33,194 bases of DNA. Source: Phycisphaerae bacterium (GTDB lineage Bacteria > Planctomycetota > Phycisphaerae > UBA1845). This document shows, in pieces, positions 1-7,420 of the stretch (position 1 is its first letter; the number at the start of each line of letters is the position of its first letter). The stretch covers positions 1 to 33,194 of the forward strand of contig JANQHN010000182.1 in the NCBI GenBank assembly GCA_028282665.1, written 5' to 3'. The notes beneath the pieces are model-generated. The model was not told where the DNA came from and did no database searches. It saw nothing but the letters and a program-made list of their open reading frames with translations. The translations under genes and the position numbers were made by a program.

Positions 1-1583
1 AACGCAAGGTGCCGCTCGAGTTCACCTGGGTGGGCGAAAAGCTGCTGACCGAACACCTGCCGGATATGGTTACGAAAGATGACTCGACGAACCGCTCGCC
101 GGCGCTGGTGTTTTGTTTCAACCGCAATGAATGTTGGGATGTGGCAGAACGGCTTAAAGGCCTGAAGTTCATCGATGAACAAACCCGCGCGAAGATCGAA
201 GAACACATCGCCGATCACGACTGGACAGTGGGGATTGCGCCGAAGCTGCGCAACATGCTCATTCGCGGCGTAGGTGTGCATCACGCGGGCGTTTTGCCCA
301 AACACAAGGAGATCATCGAGAAACTGTTCCTCGAAAAGCTAATCCCTATGGTGATCTGCACGGAGACGCTCGCAGCGGGAATCAACCTGCCCGCGCGCTC
401 GGTCGTGCTGACAACGCTTTTGAAGGGGAAACGCGGCGAAATGAAGCCGATTCCTTCTTCGTCCGCGCATCAGATGTTCGGGCGAGCCGGGCGTCCTCAG
501 TTTGATGATAAGGGTTACGTCTACGCGGTCGCGCACGACGATGACGTGAAAATCGCGAAGTGGCAAAAGAAGTACGACCAGATCGACCCGACGTCGAAAG
601 ACCCAGGCATCATGCGGGCGCGCAAACAGCTCGAACGCAAGAAACCGTCACGCCGCAAGACCGAGCAGTACTGGACGGAGGGTACGTTCAAGACGCTTAT
701 CGAAGCGGGACCGGCGAAGCTTGCGAGCCGGTCGATGATTCCGTATCAGGTACTCATTTACCTGCTCTTGCGATCGAACGACGTGCGCGAAGTGCGCAAG
801 TTCATCGCCAACCGCTTCAACAAGCCCGAAAAACTGCAGAAATTCCAGGACCAACTCGATCACATGCTCGGCAACCTCGAAGCCTTCGGATACTTGAAGC
901 GCAGCGAAGACGGGGAGCACGTCGAACTCGATAAGTCCGTCGATGAGTTACTGCCATTTCGCAGTGTCGATCCGGTGTATGGAGCGTTTCTTAAAAGCCA
1001 GCTTGTCTATGGCAACTACGAGGAAAAGGTTCAGGCGCTGGAATCGGTCCTGCCATTGCCCCCGGTGATGGAGCGGCAGGTTCGGCTGCCCTGGGAAATC
1101 GAGCCCGGTCCTTTGGAAACGAGCAAGCTCGATCCGGAATTGATCGCGCGGGGCGTCCTCTCTGCCGAGACGGGCGCACGGGCTAAGGACCCGGACGAGT
1201 TGCCGGATTATTGGGAGGAGGAGCGCGAAGAATACCCACCCACGATGCCGGAGAAGCTGAAGCTGTTGTTCGATGAAAAGCTGGAAACGCCGGAGGCAAT
1301 CTGGGTTCAGCCGAAGTGGGTACTGGGGGGAATCAATGAGTATCAAGGAGAATTCTACAAGTTTGTCGGCGCTCGAGACCTAACGAAAAATGAGGGTCTC
1401 GTCGTGCGGCACTTACTGCGGTTGATCATCCTCGCTGATGAGTTTTTCACGCTCACCGAAGACCCGGACTATCAGGACATAGGCCACAAAGCGACGGCGA
1501 TCTGTCAGGGCGTAGACGCTCAATACACCGACCGCTTCCTCGCGGGGGAGAAGGAATCCCGCAAATTGGCGGAGATGAAGTAA
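1..1583 (+). CDS. Ski2-like DEAD/DEAH-box helicase, C-terminal part (5' end outside window)
   Basis: This is the C-terminal half of a superfamily 2 RNA/DNA helicase; the frame is open to the left window edge, so the ATPase motifs I-III lie upstream. Counting from the GTG codon at position 9, the RecA2 domain shows motif IV-like ALVFCFNRNEC (about residues 32-42), the GVGVHHAGVLP segment typical of Ski2/Mtr4/Hel308-type helicases (87-97), motif V TETLAAGINLPARSVV (118-133) and motif VI QMFGRAGRPQFD (155-166). A helical C-terminal region of about 300 residues follows; it is not a family I recognise firmly, though it sits where bacterial Ski2-like helicases carry a DUF3516-type domain. The likely role is ATP-dependent unwinding in RNA turnover or DNA repair. 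The gene ends with TAA at 1581-1583 and is followed by a 324-bp gap. The helicase call is firm; the substrate is unknown. Confidence 0.9.
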   Translation, partial: RKVPLEFTWVGEKLLTEHLPDMVTKDDSTNRSPALVFCFNRNECWDVAERLKGLKFIDEQTRAKIEEHIADHDWTVGIAPKLRNMLIRGVGVHHAGVLPKHKEIIEKLFLEKLIPMVICTETLAAGINLPARSVVLTTLLKGKRGEMKPIPSSSAHQMFGRAGRPQFDDKGYVYAVAHDDDVKIAKWQKKYDQIDPTSKDPGIMRARKQLERKKPSRRKTEQYWTEGTFKTLIEAGPAKLASRSMIPYQVLIYLLLRSNDVREVRKFIANRFNKPEKLQKFQDQLDHMLGNLEAFGYLKRSEDGEHVELDKSVDELLPFRSVDPVYGAFLKSQLVYGNYEEKVQALESVLPLPPVMERQVRLPWEIEPGPLETSKLDPELIARGVLSAETGARAKDPDELPDYWEEEREEYPPTMPEKLKLLFDEKLETPEAIWVQPKWVLGGINEYQGEFYKFVGARDLTKNEGLVVRHLLRLIILADEFFTLTEDPDYQDIGHKATAICQGVDAQYTDRFLAGEKESRKLAEMK

Positions 1584-1633
1584 CAGCCGCCCGTTCCACA
1601 AAGCATCGGTTAGATCCCTGGAAAATCCGGAAA

Positions 1634-1654
1634 GTACTATACGGTTTATAGTAC
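1634..1654. repeat. Perfect 8-bp inverted repeat after the helicase gene
   Basis: GTACTATA (1634-1641) and TATAGTAC (1647-1654) are exact reverse complements separated by CGGTT. The stem is AT-rich and has no T-tract after it, so it is a poor rho-independent terminator. It lies 51 bp past the helicase stop. It could be a protein-binding palindrome or an RNA 3' end hairpin; the function is not known. Confidence 0.45.
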
Positions 1655-1810
1655 AGGATCAGCTAACGCCAGTGTGTGAATCAATGTCGTATCAAATAGC
1701 CACGTGATTTGCCACTTCAGAGGCCGACTGTCAGATGATTTATGCACAATCCCGCTTACGAATTGAAAGATACAGAACTTAGTTAATGCCTTACTCTAGT
1801 AGCTCCATTT

Positions 1811-1849
1811 ATAAAAACGTGCCGGAACGGATCTGTGATCCGCGCCGGC
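1811..1849 (-). terminator. Rho-independent-type terminator of the hsp20 cluster
   Basis: Read on the minus strand, GCCGG-CGC-GGATC and GATCC-GTT-CCGGC form a two-part stem (1849 down to 1821) with a 3-nt loop and a small internal loop. ACGTTTTTAT follows, giving a run of five T. It lies about 60 bp past the stop of the last hsp20 gene, as expected for the end of that transcript. Confidence 0.6.
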
Positions 1850-1907
1850 GTTAGTCTTATAAACTGCCCAAATTGATGGCCCGTTTTCCTTCGAGCCACA
1901 ATTTCCT

Positions 1908-2396
1908 CTATTCTCCCGCTACCGGAATCCGTTTCGGTTTCGCGGTCGGGTCTTTGCCGATGGTGATCGTCAACACGCCGTTGACGTGCTTCGCCTTCAC
2001 TTTCGCGGGATCCACCGCGGCGGGAAGTTGTACGCTTCGCGTGAAGCTGCCGTACTGTACCTCGCTATGGAAAAAATCCGCTTCTTTGGTTTTCTGTTCG
2101 CGTTTTTTCTCGGCTTTGATGATCAATGCCTGCCCGACGACTTCGACATTCACCTCCTTGGGCTCCACGCCGGACAACTCCGCTCTGACGATGACGTGAT
2201 CCTCGCCATCCGCGAGTTCGAGCCGGATACTTTTTTCGAACAACGGAGAAAATGCGCTCGACGCCAATCCGCTTAGCGATCGGTCGAAGAAGCGGTCGAA
2301 CAGGCCGTCCATCTCGCCGCGCAGCCGCTCTATGGGGCTAAGCGCGGACTGATCTTCGTTTACCTGGTTCTTGTTACGCCATGGAGTCAGACTCAC
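1908..2396 (-). CDS. hsp20: Small heat-shock protein, Hsp20/alpha-crystallin family (third gene of cluster)
   Basis: This is an ATP-independent holdase of about 162 residues that binds unfolding cytoplasmic proteins. The alpha-crystallin domain runs from about residue 50 (IRLELADGEDHVIVRAELSG) to the conserved GVLTI motif near the C-terminus. The tail carries the I-x-V oligomerisation anchor (RIPV). The open frame extends further upstream, but I chose the GTG at 2394-2396 because GGAAAGGAGG stands 7 bp before it, whereas the upstream ATG at 2436-2438 has no such site. It is the most distal of three tandem hsp20 genes on the minus strand, 105 bp after the previous one, and a terminator follows it. 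Sequence differences among the three are large, so this is an old duplication or independently acquired set rather than a recent one. Confidence 0.92.
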   Translation of the reverse strand: MSLTPWRNKNQVNEDQSALSPIERLRGEMDGLFDRFFDRSLSGLASSAFSPLFEKSIRLELADGEDHVIVRAELSGVEPKEVNVEVVGQALIIKAEKKREQKTKEADFFHSEVQYGSFTRSVQLPAAVDPAKVKAKHVNGVLTITIGKDPTAKPKRIPVAGE

Positions 2397-2501
2397 CGCA
2401 AAACCTCCTTTCCTACATAGCTGCCAATTCTTAACCATTCAGCTTTCCGCAATTCTGTTACAAACCTCGGATGCTTTGATTTGGGAAGCGTTTTGGCGTT
2501 T

Positions 2502-2903
2502 TTACCCGGCTTTTACTTCGATCTTGCGCGGTTTGACCGCATCCGCCTTGGGCAAGTACAACGTCAAGACGCCCTGTTTCACTTCAGCGACGATCTTCGA
2601 CGCATCAACGCCTTCGCCGATCTTGAAAGACCGGTAGAAATCGCCCACCCCGTACTCGCGGAGCAGGTAGTTCGTGGTTGCCTCATCCTGCCTCGGTTCA
2701 ACCCGGCCGTGGATGGAAAGTTCGCCATTTTCGTAGTCGACTTCGATGTCTTCGGCTCGCGCTCCGGGCACGTCCGCTATCAGCAGGATTTCGTCCTGCT
2801 TCTCGATAATGTCCGCGTTTGCCTTGTACGAGCGGCCTTCACGCATACGCTCGACAGGCTGGGTCGTTTCTTCGTGTTTTTCAATATTCGTATCGGCTGC
2901 CAT
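2502..2903 (-). CDS. hsp20: Small heat-shock protein, Hsp20/alpha-crystallin family (second gene of cluster)
   Basis: This is a holdase of about 133 residues with a short, charged N-terminal arm. The alpha-crystallin domain begins near the ANADIIEKQDEILLIADVPG segment and ends with GVLTLYLPKAD. The C-terminal anchor is IEV. The start is the ATG at 2901-2903, preceded by AACGGAGG seven bases upstream; an open frame reaching 2990 lacks a comparable site. It stands 101 bp after the first hsp20 gene and 105 bp before the third, gaps large enough to hold separate promoters or RNA elements, although I could not point to one. The GRVEPRQDEATTNYLLREY loop is typical of the bacterial class that oligomerises with other Hsp20s. 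The substrate range is not predictable. Confidence 0.92.
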   Translation of the reverse strand: MAADTNIEKHEETTQPVERMREGRSYKANADIIEKQDEILLIADVPGARAEDIEVDYENGELSIHGRVEPRQDEATTNYLLREYGVGDFYRSFKIGEGVDASKIVAEVKQGVLTLYLPKADAVKPRKIEVKAG

Positions 2904-3004
2904 GATTGGACCTCCGTTTAGTAAATCTTCAAATTGTGCCAACGTTTTGTCACCGGACTCGTGCGCCGGTGCTCTCATTCGAGACGTCACCGTGCTTTGA
3001 CGGA

Positions 3005-3451
3005 CTACTCGCCCTGAACCGTAATACGCCTAGGTCTTGCCGCTTCCGCTTTAGGCAGGACGACCATCAACACGCCGTTTTTCAGCGTCGCTTCGACCTT
3101 GTCCGCGTTCACTTCCACTGGCAAATTCACCGTGCGAGAGAACACGCCCGTACCGCGCTCGCGACGATGAAACGCCAAGTCTTCTCCTTCGAGCGGTTTG
3201 CGCTCACCTTTGATGGTCAGTTCGTTACCCGTCAGGTTGAGTTCGATATCGCTCATGCTCAATCCGGGCACTTCCGCCTCCGCGTAAAGCGACTCGCCGT
3301 CCTCCCACATATTCAGCGCGGGAAACGTACTCGTGCGGAACACGGCAGGCATACCGCCGACAGGCCTCATCACGCCGTCCATCAAGCGGTTCATTTCACG
3401 TCGCAGGTCGTTGATTGATTGGCTCGCCGGGTAAAATCGCTGCGGACACAT
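3005..3451 (-). CDS. hsp20: Small heat-shock protein, Hsp20/alpha-crystallin family (first gene of cluster)
   Basis: This 148-residue holdase is the promoter-proximal gene of the three. The N-terminus (INDLRREMNRLMDGVM) is an amphipathic helix typical of the family. The alpha-crystallin domain starts near FPALNMWEDGESLYAEAEVPG and ends with GVLMVVLPKAE; the tail keeps the I-T-V anchor. The ATG at 3449-3451 has AGGAGG seven bases upstream, a strong ribosome site. The 442-bp region upstream is shared with the divergent tetR gene. I saw no CIRCE element (TTAGCACTC-N9-GAGTGCTAA) or clear sigma-32 promoter in it, so the heat regulation remains open. Three different Hsp20s in a row suggests a co-expressed hetero-oligomer set for stress or desiccation. 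Confidence 0.95.
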   Translation of the reverse strand: MCPQRFYPASQSINDLRREMNRLMDGVMRPVGGMPAVFRTSTFPALNMWEDGESLYAEAEVPGLSMSDIELNLTGNELTIKGERKPLEGEDLAFHRRERGTGVFSRTVNLPVEVNADKVEATLKNGVLMVVLPKAEAARPRRITVQGE

Positions 3452-3592
3452 GTCGCCACCTCCTAGCTATAAACGTGTCACCCATGCTTACTTGTCATCA
3501 TTCCTCTTCACCCGTCAGCCCACGAGGCTAACTTCGCAAAGAAGAAAAATTGCACCGAGCATGCCAAAGCAAACCGGGCGGCGTTTTCGAAT

Positions 3593-3604
3593 GTAATCGA
3601 TTAC
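3593..3604. promoter_or_regulatory. 12-bp perfect palindrome GTAATCGATTAC
   Basis: GTAATCGATTAC is its own reverse complement. It lies 142 bp upstream of the first hsp20 start and 290 bp upstream of tetR. Symmetric AT-rich sites like this often bind dimeric regulators, but a 12-bp palindrome can arise by chance and no second copy is seen in the window. Confidence 0.3.
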
Positions 3605-3764
3605 GAATAAATGACTTAGAGGAAACGTCGATATTTGTCGGCAGGTGCGAAGGACTCGATTCTGCCAACTTGGCGGCAGAGATCGGTCATTTTGTCAGCA
3701 TTTCAATTATTGCTTTATTGGCGGTGACCTTAACTGGAAATGATGTAAACAATCGTCACGTTGG

Positions 3765-3793
3765 TTGACAGAGTGAAGGATGAAGCCGATACT
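3765..3793 (+). promoter_or_regulatory. Sigma-70-type promoter of tetR
   Basis: A perfect -35 box TTGACA (3765-3770) is followed by 17 bp and a -10 box GATACT (3788-3793, 4 of 6 to consensus). The TetR operator begins at the next base, so a bound repressor would cover the transcription start. The leader would be about 95 nt. Confidence 0.6.
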
Positions 3794-3809
3794 GTAAGTG
3801 TTCACTTAC
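3794..3809. promoter_or_regulatory. Probable TetR operator, site 1 (upstream of tetR)
   Basis: GTAAGT-GTTC-ACTTAC is a symmetric palindrome (arms of 7 bp if the central G and C are counted). It directly abuts the -10 box of the tetR promoter. The same arms with the same spacing occur at 4638-4653 before the next gene. Autoregulation through such a site is usual for TetR repressors. Confidence 0.7.
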
Positions 3810-3893
3810 TGATCTTTGACATTTGTGTTGTTGAATGCAGGTCACTAAGTGAGGGGCAGTCGCATCGAGTAATTCGCGGAAGGCGTACGAGCG

Positions 3894-4484
3894 ATGTCCA
3901 GACCTGATTTATCGAGCGAGAAGCGCGAGGCGTTTTTGCCGGTGATCGCGCGGGCGTTTGCCGAGCATGGTTATCGCCGTGCGACGACGGCCAAGCTTGC
4001 GGAGGCTTGCGGCGTTCGGGAGAACGTGCTCTACCGCCTTTGGCCGGACAAAAAGGCGATGTTCGTTGCGACGATCGAGTACATGTATCGCCTTTCGGCG
4101 GATGCGTGGAGCAACGTGATCGCCAAGGTCGGTCCGGGCCAGTCTGCGGCGGAGCGAGTGCTGGCGTATTCTTCGGAGCATCATGGTGAACTCGGTTTGT
4201 ACAAGCTCATCTTCGCCGGATTGACGGAGACCGACGATCCGGACGTGCAAAAAGCCTTGCGCGATATGTACGCCCGGTTTCACAAGTTCATCGCTCAGCA
4301 AATCGCAGTTCATCGCGACGAAAACAATGGCAAAATACCGCGTAACGTCGAACTTGCTGCGTGGGCGTTTGTGGGGCTTGGCACGGTCGTCGGTATCGGA
4401 CGAGAACTCGAATTGCTCGGCCCGGTCCAACGCAAGAACTTAATGCGGGAAATGGGCGCGTTGCTACTTAGTGGCGGAGACTGA
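3894..4484 (+). CDS. TetR/AcrR-family transcriptional regulator
   Basis: This 196-residue protein is a dimeric repressor that would release DNA on binding a small ligand. The N-terminal helix-turn-helix spans about residues 14-58, with the signature ATTAKLAEACGVRENVLYRLW and the following DKKAMFVATIEYMY helix. The C-terminal two-thirds is the helical ligand and dimer domain; it is divergent and gives no hint of the ligand. The ATG at 3894 has GGAAGG ten bases upstream. The gene sits under a TTGACA-N17-GATACT promoter whose start region is covered by a palindrome, and the next gene, for an exported protein, has a matching palindrome in its upstream region. The simplest reading is a repressor controlling itself and this neighbour. 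It could also act elsewhere in the genome. Confidence 0.93.
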   Translation: MSRPDLSSEKREAFLPVIARAFAEHGYRRATTAKLAEACGVRENVLYRLWPDKKAMFVATIEYMYRLSADAWSNVIAKVGPGQSAAERVLAYSSEHHGELGLYKLIFAGLTETDDPDVQKALRDMYARFHKFIAQQIAVHRDENNGKIPRNVELAAWAFVGLGTVVGIGRELELLGPVQRKNLMREMGALLLSGGD

Positions 4485-4500
4485 GCGTCTAATTGCGCGG

Positions 4501-4602
4501 ATGACTAGAGCAAGCTCTAGCCAGGTGTAGCGTCCGACACCGTGTTTTGTACTGTCGGAAAGTCGACATTCAGCGCTACGTTTGGATTGAAACTGCTATA
4601 GT
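4501..4602 (-). repeat. 102-bp structured inverted-end repeat, copy A (MITE-like)
   Basis: The reverse complement of this segment matches 27601-27702 at 94 of 102 bases with no gaps. One end carries TGACTAGAGCA (4502-4512), the other TGCTATAGT (4594-4602), an inverted pair that has decayed at the outer two bases here. Inside are a palindrome CTAGAGC-AA-GCTCTAG (4505-4520), an outer stem GTAGCG/CGCTAC (4528-4533 with 4574-4579) and an inner stem CCGACA/TGTCGG (4534-4539 with 4553-4558). It begins 16 bp after the tetR stop and ends 35 bp before the second TetR operator. It codes for nothing and no target-site duplication is obvious. Confidence 0.85.
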
Positions 4603-4637
4603 GCGATCGAGAGATCGTGTTTTCTTTTGGGTTTCAT

Positions 4638-4653
4638 GTAAGTGTATACTTAC
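4638..4653. promoter_or_regulatory. Probable TetR operator, site 2 (upstream of exported protein gene)
   Basis: GTAAGT-GTAT-ACTTAC matches site 1 at 14 of 16 positions, with identical arms. With flanking bases it extends to TGTAAGT/ACTTACA. It contains a -10-like hexamer TATACT (4645-4650), though the -35 position (TTCTTT) is weak. It lies 30 bp before the start codon at 4684, so a bound repressor would block transcription. Confidence 0.7.
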
Positions 4654-4683
4654 AAATAGGTATACGAACTGGAGGATAGATAG

Positions 4684-5796
4684 ATGAAGATAACGGGATT
4701 GGTTTGGGTTTTGGCTATTGTGGTGTCAGTCATGGTGGCGGGTTTTTCGGGGACTGCTGCCCAGGCGGGCGGAAAGAGCGGGAGTCGTTCAGTCGTCGCT
4801 AACAAGGACCGGCTCGCAGCCCTCCGGGCGAAAGGGGCGGGCGCCCCTGTGGTTATGTATCCGGTTTACGCGATGAGGGATGTTCACGCCAACATCGGCG
4901 ACACCGTTGGATTGATCCTAGAGAAAGGGGGTATGCGCGAGATTTCGCCATGTTCGCTGGTCTTCGTGCGGGAGCAGGAAGCCGAGTGGGAGGCTGTTGT
5001 CTCGGCTTTCGGTCGATCCGTGGCAGCCCATTCTCCTGCTGCTGAATATGCTCTTTATGCAGAAATCGACGGATCACCTCAGAATGGCACGAAGGAGATC
5101 CGTACGGTAGTCGTCGATCGTGCGGGGCAAGTCGTGTGGGCCGACCGCGCTGCGAAGGGATCGGGTGCATTTATGAAATACAACCCGGCGAATCCGATGG
5201 GCTGTGCGCAACTCATTGCGGGGGAATTTCTCGATGAACTGGGCGTATCTTCTTCGACGGCTCCCCGGAATGGCACCATGCAGCGGCACTGGCAAGCTTC
5301 GTCAGGTATGCCTTCGGATACGGAACGAAATCAGATGCAAACACGCCTTGCTGAATGCAAGACGAAAGGCGCCGCAAGAAAATTTGTCGTTTATCCGGCT
5401 CAGGTATGGCGTGAAGCAAGTGCAGAGTCGATGAGCCATCTGTGCGAGCTCTTCGAGGAGAATAAACTCGGCAAAGCGTCACCCGCGAAGCACGCCCCGG
5501 TCTTTGCCATTTCAGGCAACTCTAACGAACAGAAGCGTTTATGGGATTTGGCTCGAGCGTTCAAGAAGTACATTCGGAATCACACACCGGACGCGGATTA
5601 CGCCTTGCTGCCGGAATACACGATGGCGAAAGACGGAGTCCATACGGTGCATTTCATTCTGGTCGACAGTCGTGGCGAGTGGGTCGTAGTTGATTTCCAG
5701 AACGACCACCACGCCGATTTCAATAAAATCGCCCCGAAAACGGTAGCGGATGGCGATCAGTTGGTGATTAAAAGACTGGCGAGTTACCTGCGGTAA
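4684..5796 (+). CDS. Exported protein with two tandem homologous repeats, function unknown
   Basis: This 370-residue protein is not one I recognise. Residues 1-28 look like a Sec signal peptide (hydrophobic core LVWVLAIVVSVMVAGF, end AQA); there is no lipobox cysteine, so a soluble periplasmic or secreted product is likely. The mature part appears to be an internal duplication: residues 43-186 and 221-369 share RLA-x-KGA near the start, VVxYP (56-60; 235-238), then H-S/T-P-x-A-x-YAL (116-124; 300-308) and VD-x-x-G-x-x-V (144-151; 327-334), offset by about 184 residues. Cysteines at about 90, 174, 225 and 254 could form disulfides. The ATG has GGAGG eight bases upstream. The TetR operator at 4638-4653 precedes it, and a strong terminator follows, so it is a single-gene transcript. 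Its role under TetR control is unknown. Confidence 0.8.
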   Translation: MKITGLVWVLAIVVSVMVAGFSGTAAQAGGKSGSRSVVANKDRLAALRAKGAGAPVVMYPVYAMRDVHANIGDTVGLILEKGGMREISPCSLVFVREQEAEWEAVVSAFGRSVAAHSPAAEYALYAEIDGSPQNGTKEIRTVVVDRAGQVVWADRAAKGSGAFMKYNPANPMGCAQLIAGEFLDELGVSSSTAPRNGTMQRHWQASSGMPSDTERNQMQTRLAECKTKGAARKFVVYPAQVWREASAESMSHLCELFEENKLGKASPAKHAPVFAISGNSNEQKRLWDLARAFKKYIRNHTPDADYALLPEYTMAKDGVHTVHFILVDSRGEWVVVDFQNDHHADFNKIAPKTVADGDQLVIKRLASYLR

Positions 5797-5825
5797 AGCG
5801 CAAGCGACGGTAAGGTAAAAAAACG

Positions 5826-5850
5826 AAGGCCCCTTCCGGGGCCTTTTTTG
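5826..5850. terminator. Strong rho-independent terminator between convergent genes
   Basis: AAGGCCCC (5826-5833), loop TTCC, GGGGCCTT (5838-5845), then a T-tract (six T including the stem end). The left flank AAAAAAACG gives a T-run on the minus strand too, so it can end both the exported-protein transcript and the sulfhydrylase transcript. Confidence 0.9.
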
Positions 5851-5891
5851 TGCGCAAATGGCAGGTTTCGCAGTTCGACTAACCCCGCCTA

Positions 5892-7340
5892 TCATCCTGT
5901 TGCGACAGCGGTCGAGGTCGCCACTTGGCTCAAGGCTTGATCCAAATCGGCGATGGTGTCGTCCGGGCTTTCACCGCCGACGCAAAGTCGTACGAGGTTG
6001 GGCGGAATATTCGCCAGTTTCCGTCCTTGTTCGCCTTGCTGCTGGTGAGTTGAGATTGCAGGGATCGTCGCCACGCTCTTGATACGGCCCAAGTCCGTCG
6101 CCCGCCAGATACGCTGCAGGCCGTCGAAGAATTTGCGTGTCGGTTCGGGTCCACCTTTTACGCAGAACGACATCAAATGACCATAACGGTTCACGCGCTG
6201 TTTGTTGTACTGATCGTCGTACTCCGAATCGACCAGCCACATGTACTTGCTCGCCAGTTCGTGCAGCGGATGGTCGTTCAAGCCGAGGTACTCAACGCTT
6301 TCGACCGCGGGGTGCGTCTGCAGGTACTGCGCGACTTTCATCGTGTTGCGCGAAAGCATATCCATCTTGGTGCGCAGCGTACGCATGTCATTGAGGCTCA
6401 TAATCGCCTGCATCGGATGTAGATTCGGTCCGTAGTCGCGGTTGGGCAAATATTTGACGTAGATCGCGAAGTTTTCCTTGAGCACATCATTGTCGATGTT
6501 GGTGACCAAACCTTTGCGCGCGATCGCTGCTCCGCACACCCCGAAACCGCTGGAGGTGATGCTCTTGGTCACGGACTGTACGACAATGTCCGCACCATGG
6601 CAGATCGGCCGCAACAGCGCCGGCGTGGCCACGGTGGAGTCAACGATAAGCGGCAATTCGTGCGAATGGGCGAGGTCCGCGACTTGTTGAATATCGAAGA
6701 AACCAAGCCCCGGATTGCTCGGCAATTCGCCATAGAGGAAGCGCGTGTTTTCGTCGATCTTCTCCGCCCATTCATCCAGGTTCGTGGGATCCTGTACCCA
6801 GCGACACTCGATGTCCCGTTCTTCCTGCATGCGCACACTGAACTGTTGGAACGTTCCGCCATAGCATTGGGCGGTTGCGACGAAGTTGCGCGGTTCGTGT
6901 TTGTTGTGAAAACGATGAACCAGGAACGGTTGAACCGCAGTCATGATTGCCGCCATGCCTGACGACGTGGAGCAGGCTTCGGTCACGCCGTCGTACCCAT
7001 ATCCTTCCAAAAGCGCGAGTGTCCACTCGTAGTAGTAGGTTGAAGGATTGGCGATGCGGGAGTAACACCAAGTGGGGATCATGTATGCGAGCGCACAGGC
7101 CATCTCGTCCGAATCGCGGTACGCTTGAGCGGTACTCATAAAAATCGGCTCGATGATTGAACCCTGGTAGTCTTCGATGGCGTCCTCGACTGAGTAAAGT
7201 CCGTGTACCGCGATGGTGTCGAATTTCCACTTTTTAACCACCTCGCGGATGTATTTATCTCTTTTGGCGAGATACGCACCATTTTTGTCAATGTAGGCCT
7301 GCATTCCCGGAGTAATCTGGACTTCCTCGCCACCGTACAT
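5892..7340 (-). CDS. Cys/Met-metabolism PLP enzyme, O-acetylhomoserine sulfhydrylase-like
   Basis: This 482-residue protein belongs to the PLP-dependent gamma-family that includes O-acetylhomoserine (thiol)-lyase, cystathionine gamma-synthase and methionine gamma-lyase. Features seen: KFDTIAVHGLY near residue 40, the SRIANPSTYYYE segment (94-105) matching the family's SR-x-x-NPT loop, ACSTSSGMAAI (122-132), IVDSTVATP (232-240) and the PLP lysine in QSVTKSITSSG (K259). It is longer than the usual 400-430 residues, mainly through the first 40 residues and an insertion around 350-385 (DDQYNKQRVNRYGH). The likely reaction is sulfide plus O-acylhomoserine to homocysteine, but the family cannot be split reliably by eye. 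The ATG has AAGGGG seven bases upstream. It is divergent from threonine synthase, the other branch of homoserine use. Confidence 0.82.
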   Translation of the reverse strand: MYGGEEVQITPGMQAYIDKNGAYLAKRDKYIREVVKKWKFDTIAVHGLYSVEDAIEDYQGSIIEPIFMSTAQAYRDSDEMACALAYMIPTWCYSRIANPSTYYYEWTLALLEGYGYDGVTEACSTSSGMAAIMTAVQPFLVHRFHNKHEPRNFVATAQCYGGTFQQFSVRMQEERDIECRWVQDPTNLDEWAEKIDENTRFLYGELPSNPGLGFFDIQQVADLAHSHELPLIVDSTVATPALLRPICHGADIVVQSVTKSITSSGFGVCGAAIARKGLVTNIDNDVLKENFAIYVKYLPNRDYGPNLHPMQAIMSLNDMRTLRTKMDMLSRNTMKVAQYLQTHPAVESVEYLGLNDHPLHELASKYMWLVDSEYDDQYNKQRVNRYGHLMSFCVKGGPEPTRKFFDGLQRIWRATDLGRIKSVATIPAISTHQQQGEQGRKLANIPPNLVRLCVGGESPDDTIADLDQALSQVATSTAVATG

Positions 7341-7420
7341 GTTTGAACCCCTTGGCTAATTAAAAATACGAAGCTGACCAATGTCGGCGCCGGGCGATTC
7401 GCGGTCGCCGCGACTGCCAT

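Larger units (their letters stand above)
1584..1907. other. Intergenic gap between convergent helicase and hsp20 genes
   Basis: This 324-bp AT-richer gap lies between the ends of two convergent genes. I see no ORF with a ribosome site. It holds a perfect 8-bp inverted repeat (1634-1654) and a terminator-like hairpin for the minus strand (1815-1849). The rest shows no recognisable element. Confidence 0.6.
3452..3893. other. Divergent regulatory region between hsp20 cluster and tetR
   Basis: This 442-bp region has no convincing gene. It holds the tetR promoter (3765-3793), the TetR operator (3794-3809), a 12-bp perfect palindrome GTAATCGATTAC (3593-3604), the inverted repeat TCTGCC-N8-GGCAGA (3661-3680) and the small palindrome TCACT-A-AGTGA (3842-3852) between operator and tetR start. 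The last three have unknown function; one could serve the hsp20 promoter. Confidence 0.6.

Noticed and set aside
3452-3540. Possible hsp20 promoter ATGACA ... TTTATA
   Set aside because: The spacing is 19 bp or more and the boxes are weak; not enough to call.
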